From: Methylobacteriaceae bacterium
GTDB lineage: Bacteria > Pseudomonadota > Alphaproteobacteria > Rhizobiales > Beijerinckiaceae
Direction of reading: 5' to 3'
DNA length: 22,114 nucleotides
Assembly: GCA_031272615.1 (NCBI GenBank)
Contig: JAISTL010000134.1
Coordinates: 1-22,114, forward strand
Below, piece after piece: positions 14,903 through 21,819 of the stretch. Made by a program: the position numbers and the translations under genes. A model generated the notes under the pieces. The model was not told the origin of the DNA. It worked only from the letters and a program-made list of their open reading frames with translations, and did not search any database. Within the stretch, counting starts at the first letter, position 1. The number at the start of each line of letters is the position of its first letter.

Positions 14903-15898
14903 TCAGGCGTAGCCCACGGGGCTTTTGTGCGGCAGATACGGTTCTTCCAGGCGCCGGATTTCTTCTTCTGACAGGGTTATGTCAAGCGCCGCGCAGGCAT
15001 CCTCGAGATGCGCCGGCTTTGTCGCGCCGATGACCGGCGCGCTGACCACCGGATGGCTCAGCATCCAGGCCAGGGCGATTTGCGCCATCGGGACGCCCCG
15101 TTCCTTCGCCACTTCACCCACCCGTTCCACAACCGGCTTGTCGAGCGCGTCGGTGTCGACAAACAGCTGCTTTCCCCGTTCGTCGGTTTTGGCCCGTACT
15201 GTCTCCGGTTCGTCGCTCCACGGCCGGGTGAGTTTGCCCCGCGCCAAGGGCGACCACGGCGTGACGCCGATCCCCTCCGAAACGCACAGCGGCAGCATCT
15301 CCCGCTCTTCTTCCCGGTAGAGCAGATTGTAGAAGTTCTGCATGGAGACGAAGGGCGCCCAGCCGTTGGCGCGCTGCAGACCCAACGCTTTCATGAACTG
15401 CCAGGCGTGCATGGAGGAAGCGCCGAGATAGCGGGTTTTCCCGGCGCGTACCAAATCGCTCAGGGCCTCGAGAGTCTCCTCCAGCGGCGTCGCGGGGTCG
15501 AAGCGGTGAATAATGTACAAATCCACATAATCGGTGCCGAGACGCCGCAGGCTGTTGTCCATCTCCTGAAGAATCGCCTTGCGGGAAAGCCCCTTGCCGT
15601 TCGGGCCCGGAAACATCTGGTTGAACACCTTGGTGGCAATCACCAGTTCGTCGCGATGCCCGAGGTCCTTCAGCGCGCGCCCGACCACCCGTTCGCTTTC
15701 GCCGTTGGAATACACGTTGGCGTTGTCGAAGAAGTTGATGCCCTTGTCCAACGCCGCCTTGATGAACGGGCGGCTGTCCTCCTCGCTCAGCGTCCACTGC
15801 GGGCGGACGCCGCCCGTGGCCGATTGGCCGTAACTCAAACACCCGAGACAGATTTTCGAGATATCCAGCCCGGTTTTGCCCAGTTTTCCATATTGCAT
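14903..15898 (-). CDS. yajO: Aldo/keto reductase, YajO-like
   Basis: A 331-aa NADPH-dependent (beta/alpha)8 reductase. The catalytic tetrad is D58 and Y63 (FFDNANVYSNGESE), K90 (VIATK) and H131 (DLYIIHRFD). The chain resembles E. coli YajO closely throughout, including FVSMQNFYNLLYREEEREML and PWSPLARGKLTRPW. The physiological substrate of such enzymes is uncertain; an aldehyde or keto-sugar acid is plausible given the neighbours. The start at 15898 is preferred over one 39 bases upstream because AGGAGA sits before it and a -10 TACAAT at 15941-15936 would place the transcript start after the longer start. It converges on gntR with a 21-bp gap and no clear terminator. Confidence 0.87.
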   Translation of the reverse strand: MQYGKLGKTGLDISKICLGCLSYGQSATGGVRPQWTLSEEDSRPFIKAALDKGINFFDNANVYSNGESERVVGRALKDLGHRDELVIATKVFNQMFPGPNGKGLSRKAILQEMDNSLRRLGTDYVDLYIIHRFDPATPLEETLEALSDLVRAGKTRYLGASSMHAWQFMKALGLQRANGWAPFVSMQNFYNLLYREEEREMLPLCVSEGIGVTPWSPLARGKLTRPWSDEPETVRAKTDERGKQLFVDTDALDKPVVERVGEVAKERGVPMAQIALAWMLSHPVVSAPVIGATKPAHLEDACAALDITLSEEEIRRLEEPYLPHKSPVGYA

Positions 15899-15935
15899 TT
15901 TGTCTTCTCCTGGAATGAAGGCTCCCTCGCCGGAC

Positions 15936-15941
15936 ATTGTA
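15936..15941 (-). promoter_or_regulatory. -10 element for the aldo/keto reductase gene
   Basis: On the minus strand TACAAT (15941-15936) matches the -10 consensus at 5 of 6 bases; the -35 (TTTTCT, 17 bases upstream) is poor. Transcription would begin near 15929, about 30 bases before the chosen start codon. Confidence 0.35.
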
Positions 15942-16035
15942 GCCGGGATACCCGCGTCAGAAAAGCCGGAAGAGGGGATGATCTGCTTTTTTCGTTCCGC
16001 CGCGCGAACATCTGAGTATTATCAACAGGTCAGCC

Positions 16036-16064
16036 TTGTTCACGGCGCGATTGTTTAGTACAAT
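16036..16064 (+). promoter_or_regulatory. Sigma-70 promoter with embedded inverted repeat, for the C45-like gene
   Basis: -35 TTGTTC (16036-16041), a 17-base spacer and -10 TACAAT (16059-16064). The -10 overlaps an inverted repeat ATTGT-N5-ACAAT (16050-16064), a layout seen in operators of FadR-type GntR repressors. The start codon follows 40 bases after the -10. Confidence 0.55.
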
Positions 16065-16103
16065 GCGCATGTCGAATTCCTCAGGCGCAAAAAGGATCAC
16101 GCC

Positions 16104-17174
16104 ATGCCCCATCCGTTTCCGTACATTCGCATCGAAGGGTCTCCCCATGAGCGGGGAATCGCTTACGGGCGTCAGGCCGCAGAGCGCATCGGCGTCGGCC
16201 TGGCGCTTTACCGGGAACTGTTCCAAGCCTACGCCGGGATGACGTGGGAAGAGGCGGTCAAGCGCGCGGGCCTGTTCGAGGCGTCCATCGAAGCCTATCT
16301 GCCCGAGACGTTGGAGGAAATGCGCGGCATTGCCGAAGGCGCCGGCGTCTCCTATGGTGATATTCTCGCACTCAACTGCCGCTCCGAGCTTATGTTCGCG
16401 TTGGCCGACGGCTGCACCTCCGTGGTCATCCCGCCCGACTCCACCCGCGACGGCAAAACCTACATCGCCCAAACCTGGGATTGGCTCAAGCCCGCCCACG
16501 GCGCCGGGATCATCCTGGAAGTGCGGCAGGACCCGCTGCCGGCGCTGCTGATGGTGTGCGAGGCCGGCATGGTCGGCGGCAAGGGCGTCAACAGCGCCGG
16601 GCTCGGCTGCGGCCTCAACGCGCTGGGCATCGGCCGCGGGCAGGTCGGCGTGCCGCTGCACGTTCTCTATCGCGGCATCATGAATTCCGCCAAAATCTCC
16701 GATGCCATCGAAACCGTCGCCAAAGCGCCGCGTGCCGGCTGCGGCAACTTTTCCATGGGCAGCGCCGAGGGCGTGGTGCTCCACCTCGAATTCACGCCGG
16801 AGAACTTTGACGTGCTGATGCCCGATGCCGGAAGCATGGCCCACGCCAACGCCTATCTCTCGCCGTTGTTCATCGCCGAAGACAAGCTCAAGATATCGTT
16901 CCCGTGCAGCTATCCGCGCCGCTTCCGCGCCCAGAAGCTCGTCAACCGGCTGGAGGGAGAGTTTACCGGCAAACTCATCTGCGAGACGGTGCTCTCCGAC
17001 CACGTCAATTTCCCCGACAGCATCTGCAGCCATGAGGACCCGCGGGATGAGCGCTGGTCACGCTTTTGCACGGTGTACGGCATCGTCATGGATTTGGCCG
17101 GGCGCACGCTTCTGGTTTCGGCCGCCAACCCCTGCGAAGGAAACTGGGAGGAATTCCGCCTGCCGGACAAGTGA
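16104..17174 (+). CDS. Peptidase C45 / acyl-CoA:6-APA acyltransferase-like Ntn hydrolase
   Basis: A 356-aa member of the family that includes isopenicillin N acyltransferase and predicted linear-amide hydrolases. These are made as inactive precursors that cut themselves before a cysteine, which becomes the nucleophile. The expected site is visible as DGCTSVV, with C104 and its preceding glycine; the N-terminal segment SPHERGIAYGRQAAERI is typical, as are QTWDW, GGKGVNSAGLGCGLNALG and SMAHANAYLSP. No signal peptide, so it should be cytoplasmic. AAAGGAT precedes ATG 16104. Natural substrate unknown; an N-acyl or small amide compound is likely. Its 3' end abuts decayed phage DNA on the opposite strand. 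Confidence 0.82.
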   Translation: MPHPFPYIRIEGSPHERGIAYGRQAAERIGVGLALYRELFQAYAGMTWEEAVKRAGLFEASIEAYLPETLEEMRGIAEGAGVSYGDILALNCRSELMFALADGCTSVVIPPDSTRDGKTYIAQTWDWLKPAHGAGIILEVRQDPLPALLMVCEAGMVGGKGVNSAGLGCGLNALGIGRGQVGVPLHVLYRGIMNSAKISDAIETVAKAPRAGCGNFSMGSAEGVVLHLEFTPENFDVLMPDAGSMAHANAYLSPLFIAEDKLKISFPCSYPRRFRAQKLVNRLEGEFTGKLICETVLSDHVNFPDSICSHEDPRDERWSRFCTVYGIVMDLAGRTLLVSAANPCEGNWEEFRLPDK

Positions 17175-17189
17175 AAGCCGGAACAAAAT

Positions 17190-17451
17190 CATCAGCCCGC
17201 CCTTCATGCCGCTCTCGCGCAGGATGTCGAAAGGGTTTTTTCTTGCGGCGGTTGGTGAGCGGCGACAGCGGCGCCCAGGCGCCGCCCTCCGGATCGAGTT
17301 TGGTGTCAAAGCGCTTGCGGGTGGATTTCACCAGGGCGAGGCCGACGGTTTTCATCACCGGCGTGGTGTTGCGCATGGCGCGCTCAAGCCCAAGGAAAGC
17401 CGCACGGACCTCCCTGTCGGAAATGGTGAAGGAAATGCCTGCGCCCGCCAT
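17190..17451 (-). pseudogene. Phage virion morphogenesis protein (Mu gpG-like) fragment, frameshifted and 3' truncated
   Basis: From ATG 17451 the frame reads AGAGISFTISDREVRAAFLG, then RKRFDTKLDPEGGAWAPLSP, which is the signature of the phage virion morphogenesis (tail completion, gpG) family. At the six-base homopolymer 17236-17241 the frame slips. Removing one base there restores NPFDILRESGMKGGLM, the expected continuation, after which the similarity stops at about 17190, just before the end of the C45-like gene. About 95 of roughly 150 expected residues remain. The start overlaps the stop of the preceding small gene (TAATG), as in an intact phage operon. Non-functional. Confidence 0.75.
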
Positions 17452-17663
17452 TATGACTTGTCGGGAACGGCGACGGGGGTCTCGGCCCAGTCGGCGACCA
17501 TGCTGGAGCCGTATTTCCTGATCTGCTTCTCGCCCTCAATCAGCACATCATAATCCAGCTGCAAATCCTCGGTGGGCGCCGCATCGATGTCGGCATAAAA
17601 ACTGGGGCCCAATTTGGCGCGGAGCGCTTCCACAAGCTGTTCTCTGGTCATATTTTTACTCAC
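17451..17663 (-). CDS. Small phage-type protein, tandem copy 3
   Basis: A 70-aa protein of unknown function, the last of three tandem copies. The start is GTG 17663, seven bases after GGAGG; an in-frame ATG 36 bases upstream would overlap the previous gene's stop and swallow the binding site. The body (MTREQLVEALRAKLG, TEDLQLDYDVLIEGEKQIRK, YGSSMVADWA) is nearly identical to copy 1, whereas the last ~12 residues (ETPVAVPDKS) are unique. No membrane segment; acidic and probably helical. The stop overlaps the gpG-like start (TAATG). I do not recognise a family; its place between an ADP-ribosyltransferase-type head-protein end and gpG suggests a phage head-region gene. Confidence 0.6.
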   Translation of the reverse strand: MSKNMTREQLVEALRAKLGPSFYADIDAAPTEDLQLDYDVLIEGEKQIRKYGSSMVADWAETPVAVPDKS

Positions 17664-17698
17664 GGTATAGCCTCCCAAGCGCTTGACGCCGTATGCCA

Positions 17699-17914
17699 TC
17701 AGCGAGACCTGCGCTCAAATTCATCCGACACGTCCGCCCAGTCGGCGACCATGGAGGAGCCGAATTTCGCAATCATCTGTTCGCCGTGTTTAAGATCGTT
17801 GTAAATCAACCTCAGGTTTTCCGTTGTTTCGGCTTTTATATCATCGTGGACGAACTGTGGAAGGTCTGAAAGAATATATTTCAAGAGCTCTTCCCTGGTC
17901 ATATTCTTACTCAC
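17699..17914 (-). CDS. Small phage-type protein, tandem copy 2 (divergent body)
   Basis: A 71-aa protein that starts at GTG 17914 seven bases after GGAGG. Its first ~8 residues (SKNMTRE) and last ~22 (GSSMVADWADVSDEFERRSR) equal those of copy 1, but the middle (LLKYILSDLPQFVHDDIKAE, then TTENLRLIYNDLKHGEQMIA) differs strongly, sharing only the pattern L...DI.A..TE.L.L.Y..L..GE..I.K. The TGA stop overlaps an in-frame ATG (TGATG) of the next unit's longer reading. Function unknown; likely helical and soluble. Confidence 0.6.
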   Translation of the reverse strand: MSKNMTREELLKYILSDLPQFVHDDIKAETTENLRLIYNDLKHGEQMIAKFGSSMVADWADVSDEFERRSR

Positions 17915-17949
17915 GGTATAGCCTCCCAAGCGCTTGACGCCGCAGGCCA

Positions 17950-18165
17950 TCAGCGAGACCTGCGCTCAAATTCATCCGACACGTCCGCCCAGTCGGCGAC
18001 CATGGAGGAGCCGTATTTCCTGATCTGCTTCTCCCCCTCAATCAGATAATCATAATCCAGCTGCAAATCCTCGGTGGGCGCCGCATCGATGTCGGCATAA
18101 CAACCGGGGCCCAATTTGGCGCGGAGCGCTTCCACAAGCTGTTCTCTGGTCATATTTTTACTCAC
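17950..18165 (-). CDS. Small phage-type protein, tandem copy 1
   Basis: A 71-aa acidic protein of unknown function. GTG 18165 overlaps the stop of the upstream head-protein fragment (GTGA), and its GGAGG lies within that gene's last codons, so translation was coupled to it. It contains a tyrosine- and aspartate-rich middle (CYADIDAAPTEDLQLDYDYL), then IEGEKQIRKYGSSMVADWAD and a basic end (FERRSR). It differs from copy 3 at only three residues in the first ~60. All three reading frames are intact although both flanking phage genes are broken. Confidence 0.6.
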   Translation of the reverse strand: MSKNMTREQLVEALRAKLGPGCYADIDAAPTEDLQLDYDYLIEGEKQIRKYGSSMVADWADVSDEFERRSR

Positions 18166-18389
18166 GGTATAGCCTCCCAGACCTGGCGGTTGCCGGAAAC
18201 TTCAATCACCCTGAAGCGGGCCCCCGGCTTGAAAACCATTTCATAAATGCCGTAGTTTTTTGTCGGGACATTCTGAACGAACGCGGCCCCTTTATAACCC
18301 GCGGGAACGCGGATTTCAATCACATAGTCACCGAACACCGGGTTGCGGAAATGCTGAAGGCTCTCGCCCTTCGTCAACGCCTCAATGGG
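18162..18389 (-). pseudogene. C-terminal fragment of an ADP-ribosyltransferase-type phage minor head protein
   Basis: The frame carries only the last ~75 residues of the domain: LTKGESLQHFRNPVFGDY, then VIEIRVPAGYKGAAF, then a Y-E pair where the catalytic E/Q-x-E loop should be (YGIYEMVFKPGARFRVIEV). This beta-strand series is typical of the C-terminal half of ADP-ribosyltransferase domains found fused to or replacing the end of Mu-like minor head (gpF) proteins. The upstream portion is missing because the polA gene ends here: the fragment's frame runs a few codons into polA's 3' end, so no genuine start exists. The first residue of the E-x-E pair is isoleucine, suggesting loss of catalysis. 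It ends in GTGA overlap with copy 1. Confidence 0.6.
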
Positions 18390-21342
18390 CTTCGTCCCAG
18401 TTGCGGGCGGCATGGGCGTCCACGGCCAGCGGCACGCGCATGGCCACCGCCGGCGCGGCCGCCTGCTCCATCACCCGCTTGACCACGGGAATCGTCGCCT
18501 CCACCTCGGCATCCGGCACTTCGAACACCAGTTCGTCATGCACCTGCAGCAGCATCCGCGCCGTGAGGTTTTCCCGCTTCAGCGCCTCTTCCATGCGGGT
18601 CATGGCGCGGCGGATGATGTCGGCGGCGCTGCCCTGGATGGGGGCGTTGATGGCGGCGCGCTCGATGCCGCCGCGTTCCCGCGGGCCCGCCGTCGCCAGT
18701 TGCGGGTAATGGATGGTGCGCCCGAACAGGGTTTGCACGTAGCCGTTCTCCCGGCAGAACCGTTTGGTGCCCTCGATATAGTCCTGAATGCCCGGAAACC
18801 GGCGGAAATACTGGTTGATGAAACTGGTCGCCTCGCTTTGGCCGATGCCGAGGCGCTGGGCCAAACCGAAGCCGGAAATGCCGTAAATGATGCCGAAATT
18901 GATGGTTTTGGCGCGCCGGCGCAGTTCCGGCGTCATCTCAGAAAGCGGCACGCCGAACATGGCCGAGGCGGTGGCGGCGTGAATATCCACGCCGTCGGCA
19001 AAGGCCTGCCGCAGCTGCGGGATATCGGCGATGTGGGCCAGCACTCTGAGCTCAATCTGGCTGTAATCGGCGGACACCAGCTGATATCCGGCGTCGGCGA
19101 TGAAGGCGGAACGGATGCGCCGCCCTTCCTCGGTCCGCACCGGGATGTTCTGCAGGTTCGGGTCCGATGAGGCGAAGCGCCCGGTATTGGTGGAGGCCGG
19201 GTGGAAGGAGGTGTGGACCCGGCCGGTCTTGGCGTTGATGAAGCCCGGCAGGGCGTCGGTATAGGTGGATTTGAGCTTGGCGAGCTGCCGCCAGTCAAGA
19301 ATCTTCGCCGGCAGCGCGTGTCCTTCCCCGGCCAGGTCCTCCAGCAGCGTCGCCGGGGTTGCCCATTGCCCGCCCGCGGTTTTTTTCGCTCCCGGCAGGC
19401 CGAGTTTGCCGAACAGGATATCGCCGATTTGTTTGGGCGAGGAAATCATGAACCGCTCACCGGCCAGCGTGTGGATTTCCTGTTCCAGCTCCTGCAGCTT
19501 GGCGGCGAATTCCCCGGAGAGACGGCTCAGGATGGCGCGGTCCACCAGCACGCCGCGCATTTCCATGCGGGCGATGATGTCAATCAGCGGGCGATCGGCG
19601 GTTTCATAGAGGGCGGTTTTGTTCTCCGGCGCCAGGCGCGGCTTCAGCACCTGCCACAGGCGCAGCGTTATGTCGGCGTCCTCCGCGGCATACCGGGCGG
19701 CGGCGGCGATTTTCACCCTGTCGAAGCTGACGGCGTTTTTGCCGCTTCCCGCCACATCGGCGTAGTGAATCGTCGTGTAGCCGAGATGGCGCAGCGCCAG
19801 CTCGTCCATGCCGTGGGGGCCTTTGCCGGCGTCCAGCACATAGGACATCAGCATGGTGTCGTCCATGGCCGCGGGCGTGACGCCGTAGCGGCTGAACACC
19901 ATGAAGTCATATTTGAGATTCTGGCCGATTTTGAGGATGCCGGGGTCTTCCAGCACCGGTTTCAGCAGGGCGAGCGCCTGCTGTGGGTCCATCTGGCCCT
20001 CCGCCCGGCCGCCGCCGAAGAGATCATCGGCAGCGTCGCGGTGACCGAGCGGGATGTAGCAGGCGCGGTTGGGCGCCACAGCCAGGGAAATGCCGACCAG
20101 CTCACAGCTCATGGCGTCCAGCGAGGTGGTTTCGGTGTCCACCGCCACATAGCCCTGATCGGCGATGAGGCGCACCCAGGCGGAGAGCGACGGGGCGTCG
20201 CGGATGATTTCATAGTCGTCGAGGGTCACGGGAAGGGAAATGACGGCGCGCCGCCGCTCTTCGGTGACGGCGGCGAGGTCGGCGACAGGCGACTCACCCG
20301 GAGCGCTTTCTCCGGCGTGGTCCTCTGTTGCCGCAGGTGTGTCAAAAAGCGTGGCGCCGGCGGAGAGCGCCGGGTCGGCCGGCACGGCAGCGGCATTGAC
20401 GCGATAAAGGTCGGCGATACGCCTGGTGAGTTGCGGGAATTCCATGGCCTTGAGAAACGCGATGGCGCGGGCCGCATCCAACGGCTTCACCTTCAACTCC
20501 TCCAGCGGTACGGGGAGCGGCGCGTCCAGCGCCAGCGTCACCAGGCGGCGCGACAGGCGGGCGTCATCGGCATGGTCAATGAGCGAGTCCCGGCGTTTCG
20601 GCTGTTTGATTTCACCGGCGCGGGCCAGCAGGGTTTCCAGGTCGCCGTAGTCACGGATGAGCTGAATGGCCGTCTTGGGGCCGATACCGGGGATTCCGGG
20701 CACATTGTCCGAGGCGTCGCCCATCAGCGCCAGCACATCGCCGATTTTGTCCGGCGGCGTGCCGTCCCATTTTTCCATCACGCCGGCGACATCCAGGTTG
20801 CGTTCCGGCCGGTACCCGGGCGTTCCGGGTCGCCCCGATTCGAAATCGAAGAAGCGGATATGCTCATCCACCAGTTGCATCAGGTCTTTGTCGGAAGAAA
20901 CGATGAGCACATCATAACCGGCACGTTCCGCGTCCACCGCGTAGGCGGCAATGAGGTCGTCGGCCTCGTATCCCGGCACTTCCAACGGCGGCAGGCCGAA
21001 GGCGCGCACCGCGTCGCGCATCAGCGGCATCTGGATTTTGAGGTCTTCCGGCGCGTCGGGACGGTGGCCCTTGTAGTCCGGGTAAATCCCGTTGCGGAAC
21101 GAGCCGCCCTTCGGGTCAAACACAACGCCGATATGGCTCGGAACGATTCCGGCGGCGCCGTCTCTCAGGAACTGCAGCAGCTTGGCGCAGAACAGCCGCA
21201 CCGCGCCGGTCGGCAGGCCGTCGGACAGGCGGTTGTTGTACTTCGCCCCCTGATGCTGGGATTGAAAATAGGCGCGAAACACAAAGGACGACCCGTCGAT
21301 GAGAAATACGACGTTTCTGTTCGGATTGGATTGTTCGCTCAT
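18382..21342 (-). CDS. polA: DNA polymerase I
   Basis: A 986-aa repair and Okazaki-fragment polymerase, complete to the usual C-terminal NWDEAH. The 5'-nuclease (about 1-300) has VFLIDGSSFVFRAYF, YEADDLIAAY, SSDKDLMQLV and the GDASDNVPGIPGIGPKTA helix-hairpin-helix. The 3'-5' proofreading domain (about 380-570) is intact: D402-T-E404, NLKYDFMVF and YAAEDADIT. The polymerase domain has motif A ADYSQIELR (D759), motif B RRRAKTINFGIIYGISGFG and motif C VHDELVF (D936). The start at 21342 has GGAGGA five to six bases upstream; an in-frame ATG 24 bases earlier would overlap that site. Transcribed away from the small membrane peptide gene. Its stop directly adjoins the phage remnant. Confidence 0.96.
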   Translation of the reverse strand: MSEQSNPNRNVVFLIDGSSFVFRAYFQSQHQGAKYNNRLSDGLPTGAVRLFCAKLLQFLRDGAAGIVPSHIGVVFDPKGGSFRNGIYPDYKGHRPDAPEDLKIQMPLMRDAVRAFGLPPLEVPGYEADDLIAAYAVDAERAGYDVLIVSSDKDLMQLVDEHIRFFDFESGRPGTPGYRPERNLDVAGVMEKWDGTPPDKIGDVLALMGDASDNVPGIPGIGPKTAIQLIRDYGDLETLLARAGEIKQPKRRDSLIDHADDARLSRRLVTLALDAPLPVPLEELKVKPLDAARAIAFLKAMEFPQLTRRIADLYRVNAAAVPADPALSAGATLFDTPAATEDHAGESAPGESPVADLAAVTEERRRAVISLPVTLDDYEIIRDAPSLSAWVRLIADQGYVAVDTETTSLDAMSCELVGISLAVAPNRACYIPLGHRDAADDLFGGGRAEGQMDPQQALALLKPVLEDPGILKIGQNLKYDFMVFSRYGVTPAAMDDTMLMSYVLDAGKGPHGMDELALRHLGYTTIHYADVAGSGKNAVSFDRVKIAAAARYAAEDADITLRLWQVLKPRLAPENKTALYETADRPLIDIIARMEMRGVLVDRAILSRLSGEFAAKLQELEQEIHTLAGERFMISSPKQIGDILFGKLGLPGAKKTAGGQWATPATLLEDLAGEGHALPAKILDWRQLAKLKSTYTDALPGFINAKTGRVHTSFHPASTNTGRFASSDPNLQNIPVRTEEGRRIRSAFIADAGYQLVSADYSQIELRVLAHIADIPQLRQAFADGVDIHAATASAMFGVPLSEMTPELRRRAKTINFGIIYGISGFGLAQRLGIGQSEATSFINQYFRRFPGIQDYIEGTKRFCRENGYVQTLFGRTIHYPQLATAGPRERGGIERAAINAPIQGSAADIIRRAMTRMEEALKRENLTARMLLQVHDELVFEVPDAEVEATIPVVKRVMEQAAAPAVAMRVPLAVDAHAARNWDEAH

Positions 21343-21397
21343 GGGGTCCTCCGGGCTGCGTATCATGCATACCGGACGGCGAACGGAGGTTCAAGCG

Positions 21398-21426
21398 ATA
21401 GAATTCCCTATTCACGCTTCGCTCAA
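21398..21426 (-). promoter_or_regulatory. Possible polA promoter
   Basis: Minus strand: TTGAGC (21426-21421), 17-base spacer, TTCTAT (21403-21398), giving a leader of about 50 bases. Both hexamers are only partial matches. Confidence 0.3.
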
Positions 21427-21429
21427 AGC

Positions 21430-21466
21430 GCCGGGAGATTCTGAAACCACCCGTCAATCTCCCGGC
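21430..21466. repeat. Long inverted repeat upstream of polA
   Basis: GCCGGGAGATT (21430-21440) and AATCTCCCGGC (21456-21466) are perfect 11-bp arms around a 15-base spacer. It lies about 90 bp upstream of polA, just beyond its candidate -35. There is no T-run on either side and no gene on the plus strand to terminate, so its role is unclear: regulatory site or leader hairpin. Confidence 0.55.
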
Positions 21467-21535
21467 TCGCATCTCATCCGGTGCAAACACTTCGGAGGAT
21501 GATTAACCAGGCTCACGCATAAAAACCCGACAATC

Positions 21536-21564
21536 TTGTGTGAAACAACTAATTGGTGTAATTT
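21536..21564 (+). promoter_or_regulatory. Possible promoter for the small membrane peptide
   Basis: TTGTGT (21536-21541), 17-base spacer, TAATTT (21559-21564), in an AT-rich stretch. Transcription would start near 21571, about 66 bases before the GTG start at 21637. Confidence 0.35.
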
Positions 21565-21636
21565 ATCACGTTGTTACCGATCGTAAGACAACACGAATCG
21601 GCATGTGATACCCGGGGTTTTCAAAGGAGGGTTGCT

Positions 21637-21753
21637 GTGAAAGCGATAATCTTTTTGGCGATGATTGTCGGTCTGATTCTACTTGCCAGAGAATTGGGTA
21701 TGACTTACAGATTAGGCGAGACCAACGTGCCGGTGTTGGTTCAGTTAGCCTAA
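21637..21753 (+). CDS. Small single-span membrane protein, 38 aa
   Basis: A 38-residue peptide starting at GTG 21637 after an almost perfect ribosome site (AAAGGAGGG, 6 bases spacing). One membrane helix near the N-terminus (AIIFLAMIVGLILLA), then a short tail REL-GMTYRLGETN and a hydrophobic end. An in-frame ATG at 21571 would add 22 residues with no binding site and is not favoured. I do not recognise a family. It lies between divergent polA and the tRNA gene with its own promoter-like sequence, so it looks like a real free-standing small gene rather than noise. Confidence 0.5.
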   Translation: MKAIIFLAMIVGLILLARELGMTYRLGETNVPVLVQLA

Positions 21754-21781
21754 AACACCATTGATTCTTCATGTTTTGATG

Positions 21782-21810
21782 TTGCCTGACGCGGCTTTTT
21801 TTGGCAATAT
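21782..21810 (+). promoter_or_regulatory. Possible tRNA-Gly promoter
   Basis: TTGCCT (21782-21787), 17-base spacer containing seven T, and CAATAT (21805-21810), which would start transcription a few bases before the tRNA 5' end at 21820. The hexamers match only partly; position is the main support. Confidence 0.35.
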
Positions 21811-21819
21811 GGGGCGGAT

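Larger units (their letters stand above)
17663..18165 (-). repeat. 251-bp tandem repeat carrying the three small genes
   Basis: GTG starts at 18165, 17914 and 17663 are spaced exactly 251 bp apart. Each unit opens with the same GGAGG-to-start block and ~30 coding bases. Units 1 and 2 also share ~60 bases at the gene end and the ~35-base linker with only two or three differences. Unit 2 is divergent over ~150 bases in the middle. A third partial unit continues to 17451 before its 3' end diverges. Confidence 0.85.

Noticed and set aside
17451..18413. CRISPR array reading of the regular 251-bp repeats
   Set aside because: Repeat unit is far too long, is coding, and has no short repeat/spacer alternation.
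19201..21444. A 747-codon open frame on the plus strand opposite polA
   Set aside because: Antisense of a complete, motif-rich polA; translation shows no domain pattern and has no ribosome site.
21791..21807. T-run at 21796-21802 as a terminator for the small membrane gene
   Set aside because: The preceding GCC/GGC stem is only three base pairs; the run is better seen as part of the tRNA promoter region.
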